A DNA stretch of 64,000 nt from Algoriella xinjiangensis (GCF_900115015.1 NZ_FOUZ01000009.1:109998-173997); one strand, 5' to 3'; shown: positions 35,517 to 45,846, counted from the first letter of the stretch. Numbers and translations are program-made. The notes: generated from the sequence alone by a model not told the origin.

Positions 35517-36224
35517 TTATAAATCTTCTTTTTGTAATAAAGGAGCTTCGTAGCGCATTTTTCGAAAAACATTAATCAAGGTTAAAACATCTTTTTCACA
35601 ATATTCTTTTATGCGTTCAATATTATTTCCATCATAATAAACTTTAGCAACTTGCGAACCATCAATATCATCTTTTGGAGTAGGAATATCAAAAATATTG
35701 GCTAATAAATCCAACGATGTATAATTTTTATAATCGCCAAATTTCCATAATTCCATTGTATCTAAATGCTGAATTTCCCAAGGTTTTTTACCAAACAGCT
35801 GTAAAATTGCTGGAATTTCAATTTGATTAATTAACATTCGACGTGCGATATACGGAAAATCAAATTCTTTTCCATTGTGCGCACACAAGATATGATCGGG
35901 TTTAAAGAAATTTTCGACCAACATTTTATTAAAATCTTCTAATATTTTTGTTTCGTCGTGTCCATAAAAACTTTTAATATGGATAAATGTTTCTTTTACC
36001 ACAATACCAACCGAAATACAGATAATTTTTCCAAATTCGGCCATAATTCCCGCGCGTTCGTGGTAAAAGTTTTCTGGAGAAATTTCGTTATTATTTCGTT
36101 GAAAAGCTGTTTTCTTTTCCCACAAAGCTTTTGTTCGGTCCGATAATAACGACCAATCATCGGTTTGTGGAACAGTTTCTATATCTAAAAATAAGATTTT
36201 ACTATAAGGAATTCGTTGAATCAT
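35517..36224 (-). CDS. Predicted 3'-5' exonuclease (PolB-exonuclease-like)
   Basis: The 235-residue DEDDy-type nuclease has 'LFLDIETVP' (DxE, about 13-15), 'CAHNGKEFDFPYIARRML' (central Asp) and 'YCEKDVLTLINVFRKM' (YxxxD). It resembles the family of predicted exonucleases related to the PolB proofreading domain. It overlaps the 3' end of the upstream serine hydrolase gene by 23 bases. Role in DNA repair or processing is an inference. Confidence 0.85.
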   Translation of the reverse strand: MIQRIPYSKILFLDIETVPQTDDWSLLSDRTKALWEKKTAFQRNNNEISPENFYHERAGIMAEFGKIICISVGIVVKETFIHIKSFYGHDETKILEDFNKMLVENFFKPDHILCAHNGKEFDFPYIARRMLINQIEIPAILQLFGKKPWEIQHLDTMELWKFGDYKNYTSLDLLANIFDIPTPKDDIDGSQVAKVYYDGNNIERIKEYCEKDVLTLINVFRKMRYEAPLLQKEDL

Positions 36225-37404
36225 TTTTCTTTACATTTTCGTTTATACGCATCGCTTCATCTACTAATCTATACACATCTCCATCTGCGATTGGACGATT
36301 ATTTGGTTGATCATTATGTGTTTTTCCTGTACGAACAACAACCAGTTTTTCCGACGGAATTACAATTACACGCTGTCCAAGATGACCTAACATCGTATAA
36401 AAAGGTGTTTTATAATCATAATCCATCCAAACCGAATAACCATATATTTTTGGCTCATTTGGGTTGAATGCTTTTGTATTTGGTAAAACCATTTTTTTAA
36501 CAAAAGCGGAATCTAAAATTTGTTTTCCGTACCAATTTCCATCATTCAATAATAATTGACCAAGTTTTGCAAAATCGCGCGCATCTGCATTAAAACAACA
36601 ATACGTTTTTTCCATTCCTTTTGGATTATCTTTTGACCATTGCGCATCTAATTCCATACCCATTGGTTGCCAAAATTCTTCCTGAAAATATTGCGCTAAT
36701 GATTTATTATTAATCGCACGTTGAATTACAATTCCCAAAAGTTGCGTATCGCTTGATTGATATTTAAAATGTCCGCCAGGCTGTGCTACAAATTTTCTAT
36801 CTAACATTTGTTTTACAATATCGTCGCCATAATATGCTTTTGCAGTAGGGTTTAGGGGAAAATAATAATCTTCGTCCCAATCATAACCAGATGTCATTGC
36901 AGATAAATCGCCAACAGTACATTCGGCTCCAAATTTATCATTTTTAAATTCGGGTAAAAAATCGGTAATTTTTTGATCTAAACCTTTTATATAACCTTGT
37001 TCAATCGCTTTTCCTAACATCATTGTTGTAAATGTTTTTGCCATAGAAAAAGAGTTGGTTAAACTATTTTGGGCATATCCATTAAAATAATATTCGCTTA
37101 ATAATTGGTTATCTTTAATGACAATAAATGCTGCGCTGCCATAATCATTCATTTCTTTTTCGAATTTTTGCGAAAGGGGAAATTGATTATAATTGATGTG
37201 TTGCTGCCAAACTCGCGGCGCACCTGCCATAATTACATTGTTATCAAAATCTTTGTAATCGTCAATGTTTGCAGTTTTTTCACCTTTGAGATAAGTTAGT
37301 TTTACGCCTCGAAAAATGTAGTCATTTCCTGTAGCATAAAGAATTAGAATGAGTATACAAATGATAATTACAATCCATTTTATGATTTTCCAGACTATTT
37401 TCAT
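36202..37404 (-). CDS. Membrane-anchored serine hydrolase (class C beta-lactamase/PBP-like)
   Basis: The 400-residue protein has an N-terminal hydrophobic anchor (about 4-25) and a beta-lactamase-fold domain with 'SFSMAKTFTTMMLG' (SxxK, about 119-122), 'YQSSDTQLLG' (YxS variant) and a late 'LGHLGQRVIVIP'. It may be a DD-peptidase or esterase; beta-lactam hydrolysis cannot be assumed. It shares 23 bases with the downstream exonuclease gene. Confidence 0.87.
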   Translation of the reverse strand: MKIVWKIIKWIVIIICILILILYATGNDYIFRGVKLTYLKGEKTANIDDYKDFDNNVIMAGAPRVWQQHINYNQFPLSQKFEKEMNDYGSAAFIVIKDNQLLSEYYFNGYAQNSLTNSFSMAKTFTTMMLGKAIEQGYIKGLDQKITDFLPEFKNDKFGAECTVGDLSAMTSGYDWDEDYYFPLNPTAKAYYGDDIVKQMLDRKFVAQPGGHFKYQSSDTQLLGIVIQRAINNKSLAQYFQEEFWQPMGMELDAQWSKDNPKGMEKTYCCFNADARDFAKLGQLLLNDGNWYGKQILDSAFVKKMVLPNTKAFNPNEPKIYGYSVWMDYDYKTPFYTMLGHLGQRVIVIPSEKLVVVRTGKTHNDQPNNRPIADGDVYRLVDEAMRINENVKKNDSTNSL

Positions 37405-37538
37405 GCTTCTTATTTTTATTCTTTTACTAAAATAAGCTTTTACTATTAAATAATGTTAAAATTCTATCACTTCGGAATTATTATTGCTGAGTTATTGATT
37501 ATCTTTATACAAGAAATAAATCTAAAAAATAAAATATT

Positions 37539-38141
37539 ATGGCTTTTGAATTAGCAAAATTACCTTACGCATTTGATGCTTTAGAACCACACATTGATGC
37601 AAAAACGATGGAAATTCACCACGATAAACATCATGCAGCGTATACAAATAATTTGAATGCAGCGATTGAAGGTACAGATTTAGCAAATGCTACAATTGAA
37701 GAAATTTTAGCAAAAGGTACTGATAAACCAGCTGTAAGAAACAATGGTGGTGGTTTTTACAATCATAACTTATTCTGGGAAATTTTAACTCCAGGAGGAA
37801 GCAATGCACCAACTGCAGAAGTTGCAGAAGCAATCAATGCTGCTTATGGATCTTTTGAAGCTTTTAAAGATGAGTTTTCTAAAGCTGCTGCAACTCGTTT
37901 TGGTTCGGGATGGGCTTGGTTAATCGTAAAAGATGGAAAAGTTGTTGTAACTTCTACTCCAAATCAAGATTCTACTTTGATGCCAGTTGCTGATGTACAA
38001 GGATTTCCTATTTTAGGATTAGATGTTTGGGAACATGCATATTACTTAAATTACCAAAACCGTCGTCCTGATTATATTGAAGCTTTTTTCAGTGTAATTA
38101 ACTGGGATAAGGTTGCAGAAAGATTTGCATCTGCAAAATAA
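37539..38141 (+). CDS. sodA: Superoxide dismutase (Fe/Mn type)
   Basis: The 200-residue enzyme dismutates superoxide in the cytosol. Metal ligands are His27 in 'MEIHHDKHH', His76 in 'FYNHNLFWE', Asp162 and His166 in '[11 protein letters not shown]'. The metal (Fe or Mn) cannot be decided with confidence, so the symbol follows common use. A -7-like TATCTTTA lies about 32 bases before the ATG. It is followed by a hairpin terminator. Confidence 0.93.
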   Translation: MAFELAKLPYAFDALEPHIDAKTMEIHHDKHHAAYTNNLNAAIEGTDLANATIEEILAKGTDKPAVRNNGGGFYNHNLFWEILTPGGSNAPTAEVAEAINAAYGSFEAFKDEFSKAAATRFGSGWAWLIVKDGKVVVTSTPNQDSTLMPVADVQGFPILGLDVWEHAYYLNYQNRRPDYIEAFFSVINWDKVAERFASAK

Positions 38142-38167
38142 TTAGTTTAAAAAAATTAAACGATAAC

Positions 38168-38200
38168 AAAGACTTGTGTAGAAATACGCAAGTCTTTTTT
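38168..38200 (+). terminator. Terminator after sodA
   Basis: AAAGACTTG (38168-38176) and CAAGTCTTT (38189-38197), loop 12, T-run to 38200. It abuts the folB -7 element. Confidence 0.8.
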
Positions 38201-38208
38201 TATATTTG
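38201..38208 (+). promoter_or_regulatory. -7 element TATATTTG of folB, 5 bases before the ATG
   Basis: An exact TAnnTTTG that ends 4 bases before the folB start codon at 38213. Transcription starts usually a few bases after the -7 element, so the mRNA would have almost no leader. Confidence 0.6.
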
Positions 38209-38212
38209 GGGC

Positions 38213-38569
38213 ATGGGAATTATTATTTTAGAGAATATTAAAATATATTCTAATCACGGTTGTTTAGAGGAAGAAGCTCGTATTGGATCGGATTATTTGG
38301 TAGATTTAGAAGCGCATGCAGATTTTAGAAGTGCTTGCGAATCGGACGAATTGGTTGATGCATTGGATTATGTCACTTTAAATGCGATTGTAAAAGACGA
38401 AGTTTCTATTCGTTCAAAATTATTAGAACATGTTTGTAAAAGAATATTAGATCGTATAGGTCAGGAACTTACAAACGTGACATATGCAAAAGTAAAATTA
38501 TCTAAATTGAATCCGCCTATTGGTGGGCATGTAGAAAAAGTGAGCATTATTTTAGAAAAATCATATTAA
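38213..38569 (+). CDS. folB: Dihydroneopterin aldolase
   Basis: The enzyme makes 6-hydroxymethyl-dihydropterin in folate synthesis. The 118 residues from 'MGIIILENIKIYSNHGCLEEEARIG' carry the family start, 'DYVTLNAIVKDEV', 'LLEHVCKRI' (catalytic E-H region) and 'KLSKLNPPIGGHVEKVSI'. I start at the ATG at 38213; the frame from 38174 includes the sodA terminator and is not plausible. Confidence 0.92.
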   Translation: MGIIILENIKIYSNHGCLEEEARIGSDYLVDLEAHADFRSACESDELVDALDYVTLNAIVKDEVSIRSKLLEHVCKRILDRIGQELTNVTYAKVKLSKLNPPIGGHVEKVSIILEKSY

Positions 38570-38593
38570 ACTTTTTTTTTGTAAAAAAATTAA

Positions 38594-38601
38594 TATATTT
38601 G
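38594..38601 (+). promoter_or_regulatory. -7 element TATATTTG before tRNA-Cys
   Basis: An exact TAnnTTTG ending 20 bases before the tRNA 5' end. Confidence 0.6.
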
Positions 38602-38621
38602 CAGTCCAAAAGAACGGGAAT

Positions 38622-38692
38622 GGTTCCTTGACCGAGCGGTTAGGTAGCGGTCTGCAAAACCGTCCACAGCGGTTCGAATCCGCTAGGAACCT
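38622..38692 (+). tRNA. tRNA-Cys (GCA)
   Basis: Acceptor GGTTCCT/AGGAACC with discriminator U, D-loop 'GAGCGGTTAGGTA', anticodon GCA in 'GGTCTGCAAAACC' and T-loop 'GTTCGAATC'. CCA is not encoded. It marks the left edge of the accessory island. Confidence 0.95.
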
Positions 38693-38698
38693 CAATTA

Positions 38699-38737
38699 AA
38701 AAGTTAATTGTCTTGTATTTAGATAGTTAACTTTTTT
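38699..38737 (+). terminator. Terminator after tRNA-Cys
   Basis: AAAAGTTAA (38699-38707) pairs with TTAACTTTT (38727-38735); more T follows. Confidence 0.65.
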
Positions 38738-39296
38738 TGTTTTTCAATAGTCCGACATTAGTCCGATTTCTACTCTAATACTTAAATTCTCCTACTAATA
38801 TAAACCATATTTATTTAATTTCATACACCCCCTTCCTCCGTATCCTCTTAAATCTCCTCCCTCTTTCCATTCATAATTTCTATATAGTAAGTAGCTTCAA
38901 AAAATTTTTATATTTTTTTATATTTTATAATTAAACAAGAATAATCAATCAGAAACAAGTTGGTTGCATTTTTTTTATTGGAATTTTAGTGCATTTACAT
39001 TTATTACGGAGCTTGTTAATAATCTTAAATCTCTATTTTGCTAGTTTATTTTCATAAAATGTACATTATAAATAGGTGCAAGAATTTAAAATATCATTTA
39101 TAACTTAATCAAAAAAAATAGAATTGTCTAAAAACTTTACCACAATTACGGAAAACCATAATTAATATTGAATAATATTTTGTTTTTTTGATCTCCAATA
39201 ATTTTTAAATATTGTAATGATTAATATATAGTTGTTTAAATGCATTTTATATATTTACAATAATTAAAACAACCAAATTATAAAAACAACTTTTAC
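38738..39296. other. Long AT-rich leader/intergenic region before the island operon
   Basis: About 560 bases contain no convincing ORF. A C-rich block at 38827-38862 stands out in otherwise AT-rich sequence and is repeated near 63173. A weak -7-like TATATTTA (39250-39257) with TTG (39232-39234) lies 40-65 bases before the first island gene. The long distance suggests a structured leader or a regulatory zone. Confidence 0.45.
38827..38910 (+). repeat. Island-flanking bipartite repeat, left copy
   Basis: Block A (38827-38862, begins ACCCCCTTCCTCCGTATCC) and block B (38894-38910, GCTTCAAAAAATTTTTA) match the right copy at 63173 in the same order, orientation and spacing (67 versus 66 bases between block starts). 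The material between is not conserved. Confidence 0.65.
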
Positions 39297-42296
39297 ATGT
39301 TAAGAATTTCCTTAATAGCAAATTCGAGTATACAGTACCATAAATTTTCGGGAAATATTGATTTAGATTTTGGAAAAGATAATAAATTATTTTTTCACCA
39401 ACCATTTGACAATAACTTACTTGATTTTATCTATGATCCTCTTTTTAAAGTTAAAACAGATAATGAAGATTTGTTTTATCGTAAAAACGAACTAATTGAA
39501 AAGGATTATATTATCAATAATAAATTAAAAAGTGATTCAAATTTAGAGGATTGTAAAACTTTTACTGAATATTATGAACTATCAAATCTAAAAAAAGTTC
39601 TAAAACACTTTAACAATAAATGGATTCCGTTACCATTTTTTAAAGATAATTCAATCAACAAAGATTTAACTTATCCGACAGATTGGGTTCGCCTTTTTAT
39701 TACATGCAATGAAGATTATTCGAAAGCAGAATTTGTACTTGCGATAGATACAAGTTTAGCAAAAAATGAGTATGATAAAACTAGTCCGCAACTAAGTTTT
39801 AATCCAGAAGAAAATATATATAAATTAAAATTTGAAGAAAGTTTGATTAGTAATTTTCTTTATAATGATGATAGCCAAACAAAATGGTTAGAAGGGTATA
39901 TAGCAGATGTTTTTTACGGAAATAATGAAGACTTAAGATTTGAACAACCTGTTAAACAATATATTTCTCATTATTTATTGTTACTGAAATGGTTATCAAG
40001 ATTAATGGATTTGCCAGAAATACAGCTTTTTACCGATGATACAAAAAAAATACCTGTAGACTTGGTTATTGATGTAGGAAATTCATCTACTTGTGCATTG
40101 TTGTTTGAGAATAATAATAATGAAAATATTCAGTTTGATAAGGTTAAAAAATTAATTATACAAGATTATACTCAACCTCACATTGAGTATGATAAACCTT
40201 TTCCGATGAATTTGATTTTCAAGGAATCTAATTTTGGAGAGATCAATAAAGAAAAATACCACAATAATAAATTTGTTATACCAAGTTTTGTTCGAATTGG
40301 TTTTGAAGCGGATGATTTAATCAACAAAAAAGGAATTAATTTAGATTTAGGATATGAATTAAAAACATATAATTCTAGTCCAAAAAGATATTTATGGGAT
40401 AATAATCTATCAAATATAGAGTGGGAATTTTCACCTGATTACACAAATCGAATCAAAAAAGTTTACTTGAATGGAATTTCAGAGCAACTAAATGCAGATG
40501 GATCATTAACTAAACAAGGCGAAATTTTTGGATCTAAATCTCTTTTTTCAAGAAATAGTTTGATGAAGTTCGTGTTCTTAGAAATGTTAATACACGCTTA
40601 TATTCAAATCAATTCTTTTCATTTTCGACAAGAACATGGTAATTTAACAATTCCAAGAACTTTACGACGAATCACTATTTCCTGTCCAACTGCAATGATA
40701 CAGTATGAACAAATTGCTTTGAGACAAGCAGCAGTTGATGCCTGTAAATTATTGAATAATTATGTGAAATTCTATTTCGATTCAGATGAAAATAAATTTT
40801 GGTTTGAAATGCCAGAGATTATTCCATCAATAGAAGATATAAAAAAGAAAAATACTGAATTAGAAGATCGTAAAGATTGGATGTACGATGAAGCAACCAG
40901 TTGTCAATTAGTATTTCTATATAGTTTTATTTCAAAAAAAATAAATAGCAATCAATACGTAATTTCTAATTTCATCTATAAAAATAAACCTAATTTGACG
41001 ATTGGTTCTATTGATATTGGTGCAGGAACAACTGATATTATGATTGCAGATTATTCGATCAGTCAAGAGAATAAAACGATAGAATTAGAACCGAAGCCAA
41101 AATATTGGGATAGTTTCAAAATTGCTGGAGATGATTTATTAAAAGAAATTATTCAACAAGTAATTATAGAAGGAAAAATTAACAATCCTATTGATGAAGG
41201 TTGTACTGGAGTTATAGAAAATTACGCTATAAATAATGGCATTAATAATGTATCGGATAAACTAAACGGTTTTTTTGGTGTAGATAGTAACAAAGTAGGG
41301 TATTTAGGTAAAATGATGAGAAAAGGATTTATTCATCAAGTTGCAATTCCTATTGCGATGCATTACTTGAATAACTCTAAAAAGAATGAAGTTGAAATAA
41401 AAACTTTTGAAGAAATAATAGGAAAACCTTTTATAAATAAAGATTTAATTAGTTATTTCGAGAGGCATTTTGGCTTCAGTTTTCTTGATATAAAATTTAC
41501 AATTCAACCAAAAAAATTAGATCAAATAATTGCATCAGTTTTTGATGGAATGGTAAAACAATTGGCATTAGTGCTAAACCATTATAATTGCGATTATATT
41601 GTATTATCAGGAAAACCCGCTTCATTAAACAGTTTAGAAAATTTATTCTTAAAATATTTATCAATTTCACCTAATAATTTAATCAATCTTAATACCTACT
41701 GGATAGGTAAATGGTTTCCATTTTCTGATCATAAGGGTTATGTAGAAGATGCAAAAACAATGGTAACTATTGGAGCAATGATTTCTTTAACATCTAATCG
41801 ATTGAAAAATTTAGAAGATTTGAAATTGAATATAGAAACCTTAAGAAAAGAAGTGATTTCTACGGCTGATTATATTTTAAGAAAGGATTTCGATTCAACA
41901 GATGTTATTTTGACTCCTAAGAAAAATGAAAATTCAATTTTGATAGAAAATTTACCTTTTCAGTTTGGTTATTCTAAGTACGAAAGTAAAAATTATCCAA
42001 TCTCAAACTTATACAGTATAAGTATTAATGAGGCTTACATAAATCAAAGAGCTGAAGGGAAAGAAGAAGAAATAAATAACATAAAAGCCAAAATATTCGA
42101 AAATTTACCTTTAAAAATTACGATTTCCAGAGATTATGACGAATCGAAAGAAAACATAATTTTAGAAAGTATAGAGAACAATGAAGGAGATGATTTACCA
42201 ATAAAATTATTAAAATTAACACCTCAAACGTTAGGAAATGAAGACGGATATTGGTTAGATACATGTGAATTTACATTAGGAATTAGAAGCAATTAA
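39297..42296 (+). CDS. SrfB-like protein, actin/Hsp70-fold ATPase
   Basis: The 999-residue protein is unlike its housekeeping neighbours. It carries a divided actin/Hsp70-type nucleotide site: phosphate-1 'VIDVGNSSTCALLFE' (about 257-271), phosphate-2 'SIDIGAGTTDIMIADY' (about 571-586) and an adenosine-like 'IVLSGKPASLNSLENL' (about 768-783). 'ISCPTAMIQYEQ' and 'MYDEATSCQLVFLYSFIS' also match my memory of SrfB (COG4457, 'putative virulence factor'), as does the length. It has no signal peptide and is cytosolic. It heads the island operon, one base before the SrfC-like gene. The role of SrfB is poorly known; ATP-driven conformational work is an inference. Confidence 0.82.
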   Translation: MLRISLIANSSIQYHKFSGNIDLDFGKDNKLFFHQPFDNNLLDFIYDPLFKVKTDNEDLFYRKNELIEKDYIINNKLKSDSNLEDCKTFTEYYELSNLKKVLKHFNNKWIPLPFFKDNSINKDLTYPTDWVRLFITCNEDYSKAEFVLAIDTSLAKNEYDKTSPQLSFNPEENIYKLKFEESLISNFLYNDDSQTKWLEGYIADVFYGNNEDLRFEQPVKQYISHYLLLLKWLSRLMDLPEIQLFTDDTKKIPVDLVIDVGNSSTCALLFENNNNENIQFDKVKKLIIQDYTQPHIEYDKPFPMNLIFKESNFGEINKEKYHNNKFVIPSFVRIGFEADDLINKKGINLDLGYELKTYNSSPKRYLWDNNLSNIEWEFSPDYTNRIKKVYLNGISEQLNADGSLTKQGEIFGSKSLFSRNSLMKFVFLEMLIHAYIQINSFHFRQEHGNLTIPRTLRRITISCPTAMIQYEQIALRQAAVDACKLLNNYVKFYFDSDENKFWFEMPEIIPSIEDIKKKNTELEDRKDWMYDEATSCQLVFLYSFISKKINSNQYVISNFIYKNKPNLTIGSIDIGAGTTDIMIADYSISQENKTIELEPKPKYWDSFKIAGDDLLKEIIQQVIIEGKINNPIDEGCTGVIENYAINNGINNVSDKLNGFFGVDSNKVGYLGKMMRKGFIHQVAIPIAMHYLNNSKKNEVEIKTFEEIIGKPFINKDLISYFERHFGFSFLDIKFTIQPKKLDQIIASVFDGMVKQLALVLNHYNCDYIVLSGKPASLNSLENLFLKYLSISPNNLINLNTYWIGKWFPFSDHKGYVEDAKTMVTIGAMISLTSNRLKNLEDLKLNIETLRKEVISTADYILRKDFDSTDVILTPKKNENSILIENLPFQFGYSKYESKNYPISNLYSISINEAYINQRAEGKEEEINNIKAKIFENLPLKITISRDYDESKENIILESIENNEGDDLPIKLLKLTPQTLGNEDGYWLDTCEFTLGIRSN

Positions 42297-42297
42297 A

Positions 42298-45084
42298 ATG
42301 AAAAACTATTCAGATCAATTTATAAATACAATAAAACTTGGAATAGAAAATAATGTTTCTATTTTAGATCAGCTGATTAATTGGGGAAATGAAAACCTAC
42401 GTTATGAGGAAAAAGATCAGTTTCTTTTAAAAATAAAAAATTCTAAAAATGTATTTCACAGAATTTTCGAGAATATAGAATCTAAACCTGTTATGGCAGT
42501 TTTTGGAGGAAGTCAAGTTGGAAAATCATATTTGATAAAAAATTTATTAAGCTCAGAAGGACAACCATTCCTTATAAAAAATAATGAAATTGATTACGAT
42601 TTCTTAAAAGATATTAATCCTCCTGGAGTGGGTGCAGAAAGTACGGGAGTTGTAACAAGATTTACAATTGATCAAAACTTGAAGTTTCCAGATTTTCCTA
42701 TTCAGATCAAATTATTATCAGCAAAAGACATTTTAATAATCGTATTAGATAGCTTTTTTCTTGATCTCAAAAAAATAAAAAAATATGTTACTTTATCTGA
42801 TTTGAATGAGCATATAGAGCAATTTGAACAAAATATTTCTGATAATCAACAAGATTATTTAACAGATTTTGATGTATTAGAAATTAAAGAGTATTTCGAA
42901 AATCATTTATCAAAACATACCATATTATTTGAGAGTTTACGAGAATCCAAATTCTTTGAACGTGTAGGTACAATTATCAAAAACTATTCTCAAAATCAAT
43001 GGTTGTTGATCTTTAGTATTTTATGGTTAAAGAATGATAACCTTAATCAATTGTATAGTTTGTTGATTGATTCTTTGGTGAAATTTAATTTTTCTAAGAA
43101 TGCTTTTATCAAATTTAATGAGGTTTTACGTGGAGGAGGAGAAATTTTAGATGTACAGCGTTTAAAAGAAATTTATACCTCATCTATCATTACAGAAGTA
43201 AAAACGGAAGACGGACAGGTTGTACAGATTTTACAATCGTTGATTACTGCTCTAACGTCAGAATTAATTTTTACCGTTCCAAAAGAATTGGTGGATGAAA
43301 AACCATTTTTGAAACAATCAGATTTATTAGATTTTCCTGGTGCAAGAAGTCGTTTGGCGATAGAGATAGAAGATATTGACAGCCAAATAGTTCCTGATAT
43401 GTTATTGAGAGGTAAGGTTTCTTATCTATTCAATAAATATTCAGATAATTACAGTATTAATAATTTACTATTTTGTACAAATGACAAACAATTAGATGTA
43501 AATGAGATACCTGCATTACTTTTTAATTGGATAAAAAATAACATCGGTGAAAATAAAATCGAACGATCTAATGCGCTTCAAAATACAGAAGTACCACCAT
43601 TATTTGTAATTTTTACGTTTTTCAATAATCAATTAAAATTTGATACTACTAATGATTTACATTACAAAGAAGATTCAGATTCTTTAAACTACAAATGGGA
43701 TACTCGATTTAATCGTTTTTTCAAAAACGAGATTGTCACTCAAACCAAAGATTGGGACACCGAATGGACATTGATGAATCATCATTTCCAAAACTTTTAC
43801 TTATTACGCGATTATAAATATTCTGTGGATACATTTGACGGTTTTGAAACTGAAGATAGAGAGACCAATTTAAAATCTGAAAGAGTTGATTACTTAAATG
43901 CTTTAAAAACATCTTTTGAGAATTTTGAATTTGTAAATAAACATTTTAAAAATCCAACCGATGTTTGGGAAGATTCTACATCTCTCAATTCTGACGGGTC
44001 TTTACGTATCATCAATAATCTTAATCTTGTTTCAAATAATCATACGAAAACGAATTATTATTTGAATAGATTGAACGAATTAATTACCGATATAAAATCG
44101 TTTTTAGAATCACTTGTTCATTCAGATGATGTCTCTGTGATAAGAGCAAATCGAATGAAAGATACCAATACGTTTCAGTTTTCATTCAATAATATTTTGA
44201 CGAAAGACACAAATGCGTTCAATTCTTTTCTTAAAATTATTGGAACAGATTCAGTAGAAAATTTCAATTTATTGAACGAAAATATTGTAGTAGATTCTTC
44301 TCAAGTAATCAATAATTCATTTGATCAAAGCAATATTTTATTACTTCAGTATCCAGAATTAAAAAATGCCAAATCTTATCAAGAAGCGTTAGAAATCTTA
44401 AAATCTAGTCTTTGGTTAGGTACAAATGAAGAAGTTGAAGATTTTTTACACAACCAAAATATAGATAAGACCAAGTTGTTTGAGCAGAAGGTTTCAAAAT
44501 CTAAAACAGAAATTTATACCGAACTAATTTTTGAAAATTGGAAATCGAAGATTATGAATTTTTCTAATTATCAGTATTTTACAAATAATGGATTATCTCA
44601 AAGCAGTATTGTCTTTTTAGCGGATCATTTATTTTCAATTATTAAGAATAGAAATATTGAAAGCAAATTGATAAAAGTTCTAAATGATATTGTGTCAGAA
44701 ACGGAAAGTAATCGAGGTATTGAAGAGTTTTTAGCCGAAACATTTTCCATTATAATCAATGATATTACCATCAATTTTGACTTAGATTTCTTTTCAAAAG
44801 ATGAAATTTCAGAAATTAATAAAATGCCAAATTATCGTCAATTTATTAATTATCAAAAATTTAATGTAGAACCAAATAATGATTTATCTAACTTATTTGA
44901 GGAATCTGCAATTTTGAATTCGGAAGCAATTATGCTCGAAAAATATACTAAATGGATTGAGTTTTTGAGAATCTCTTTATTGGTAAATTGTGGTTTTGTA
45001 AACTACGATGAACAAGCAAATCTTCAATTGAAATCGTATATCCAAAACCTTACTAATTTTAATCCTCAGTCAGAGTATGAATAA
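42298..45084 (+). CDS. SrfC-like large P-loop GTPase/ATPase
   Basis: The 928-residue cytosolic protein has Walker A 'GGSQVGKSY' (about 70-78), a switch-like 'INPPGVGAESTGVVTRFT' (about 106-123) and a G3-like 'LLDFPGARSR' (about 343-352). These three motifs in this order are what I know from SrfC (COG4458, Virul_Fac). The long helical remainder resembles a dynamin-like layout. No membrane helix is clear. It directly follows the SrfB-like gene and overlaps the next gene by 8 bases, so the pair is a fixed unit. Nucleotide choice is not proven. Confidence 0.8.
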   Translation: MKNYSDQFINTIKLGIENNVSILDQLINWGNENLRYEEKDQFLLKIKNSKNVFHRIFENIESKPVMAVFGGSQVGKSYLIKNLLSSEGQPFLIKNNEIDYDFLKDINPPGVGAESTGVVTRFTIDQNLKFPDFPIQIKLLSAKDILIIVLDSFFLDLKKIKKYVTLSDLNEHIEQFEQNISDNQQDYLTDFDVLEIKEYFENHLSKHTILFESLRESKFFERVGTIIKNYSQNQWLLIFSILWLKNDNLNQLYSLLIDSLVKFNFSKNAFIKFNEVLRGGGEILDVQRLKEIYTSSIITEVKTEDGQVVQILQSLITALTSELIFTVPKELVDEKPFLKQSDLLDFPGARSRLAIEIEDIDSQIVPDMLLRGKVSYLFNKYSDNYSINNLLFCTNDKQLDVNEIPALLFNWIKNNIGENKIERSNALQNTEVPPLFVIFTFFNNQLKFDTTNDLHYKEDSDSLNYKWDTRFNRFFKNEIVTQTKDWDTEWTLMNHHFQNFYLLRDYKYSVDTFDGFETEDRETNLKSERVDYLNALKTSFENFEFVNKHFKNPTDVWEDSTSLNSDGSLRIINNLNLVSNNHTKTNYYLNRLNELITDIKSFLESLVHSDDVSVIRANRMKDTNTFQFSFNNILTKDTNAFNSFLKIIGTDSVENFNLLNENIVVDSSQVINNSFDQSNILLLQYPELKNAKSYQEALEILKSSLWLGTNEEVEDFLHNQNIDKTKLFEQKVSKSKTEIYTELIFENWKSKIMNFSNYQYFTNNGLSQSSIVFLADHLFSIIKNRNIESKLIKVLNDIVSETESNRGIEEFLAETFSIIINDITINFDLDFFSKDEISEINKMPNYRQFINYQKFNVEPNNDLSNLFEESAILNSEAIMLEKYTKWIEFLRISLLVNCGFVNYDEQANLQLKSYIQNLTNFNPQSEYE

Positions 45085-45844
45085 ATTTTACGAAATAGCA
45101 ACAGATCATTATTTGCCTTTGTCGCACGATAATAATTATCTGTTTAATCATTATGATAGAATTACGAATTTCTTGACGTTTAATATCGATCAACAATATC
45201 GTAATTTATTAGCTAAACCAATCAAAAGTGGATATAATATAGAATGGTTATCTATTTATCCTAATCTTGAAAATGCTCAAGGTTCTGCGCACGAAGAATT
45301 TGCTTATCGTAAATATTATGAGTTTTTAGATGTTATAAAACAACGTATTGAAAATTTTAGATCTCAGCGTGATGAAGATGCAATTAATTGGGCAGAGATT
45401 TTAGAAAAGGTTTTCAATGAGCAAGATAATTTCATATATACTAATGGGAAAGATATTTCTATAGTTTGGGGATGGAAATTTGAAAATAACCAAATTTATA
45501 AACCAGCATTACAATTAGCCAATCCACCGATAAAAGAAGAAATTATTGAAGAAAATACGTCAATAGTAGAAAATATAACAGAGCCAATTGTAGAAGATAA
45601 AGAACCAATTATTGAAGAAGAAATTATCGAAGATTTACCAATCGATGAACCAAAAGTTGAAGAAGTATTACCAGAGGAAATAATAGAAGAGGAGGAAGAA
45701 TTGCCAGAAGATGAGTCTTTGGAAAGAAAACCTGGTTTTCTTGAGTTTCTGAAATGGTTTGCTGGAACTTATTGGTGGTTTCTAATCATTTTACTTGTAT
45801 TTATTGTTTTAATTTTTGTTTACAAATCATTTTTATATTCTTAA
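45077..45844 (+). CDS. Tail-anchored membrane protein of the island operon
   Basis: No family recognised. The 255-residue protein has a cytosolic N-terminal domain (1-150, with 'WLSIYPNLENAQGSAHEEFAYRK' and 'GKDISIVWGWKFE'), a very acidic repetitive linker rich in E, I and P (about 155-218) and one C-terminal membrane helix (about 231-252). The topology suggests an adaptor that holds the SrfB/SrfC pair at the inner membrane. Its start overlaps the SrfC-like gene by 8 bases. Confidence 0.75.
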   Translation: MNKFYEIATDHYLPLSHDNNYLFNHYDRITNFLTFNIDQQYRNLLAKPIKSGYNIEWLSIYPNLENAQGSAHEEFAYRKYYEFLDVIKQRIENFRSQRDEDAINWAEILEKVFNEQDNFIYTNGKDISIVWGWKFENNQIYKPALQLANPPIKEEIIEENTSIVENITEPIVEDKEPIIEEEIIEDLPIDEPKVEEVLPEEIIEEEEELPEDESLERKPGFLEFLKWFAGTYWWFLIILLVFIVLIFVYKSFLYS

Positions 45845-45846
45845 TT

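Noticed and set aside
38827..38862. C-rich block as an anti-Shine-Dalgarno or rRNA fragment
   Set aside because: CCTCC is present but the surrounding bases do not match the 16S 3' end, and the second copy differs at several sites.
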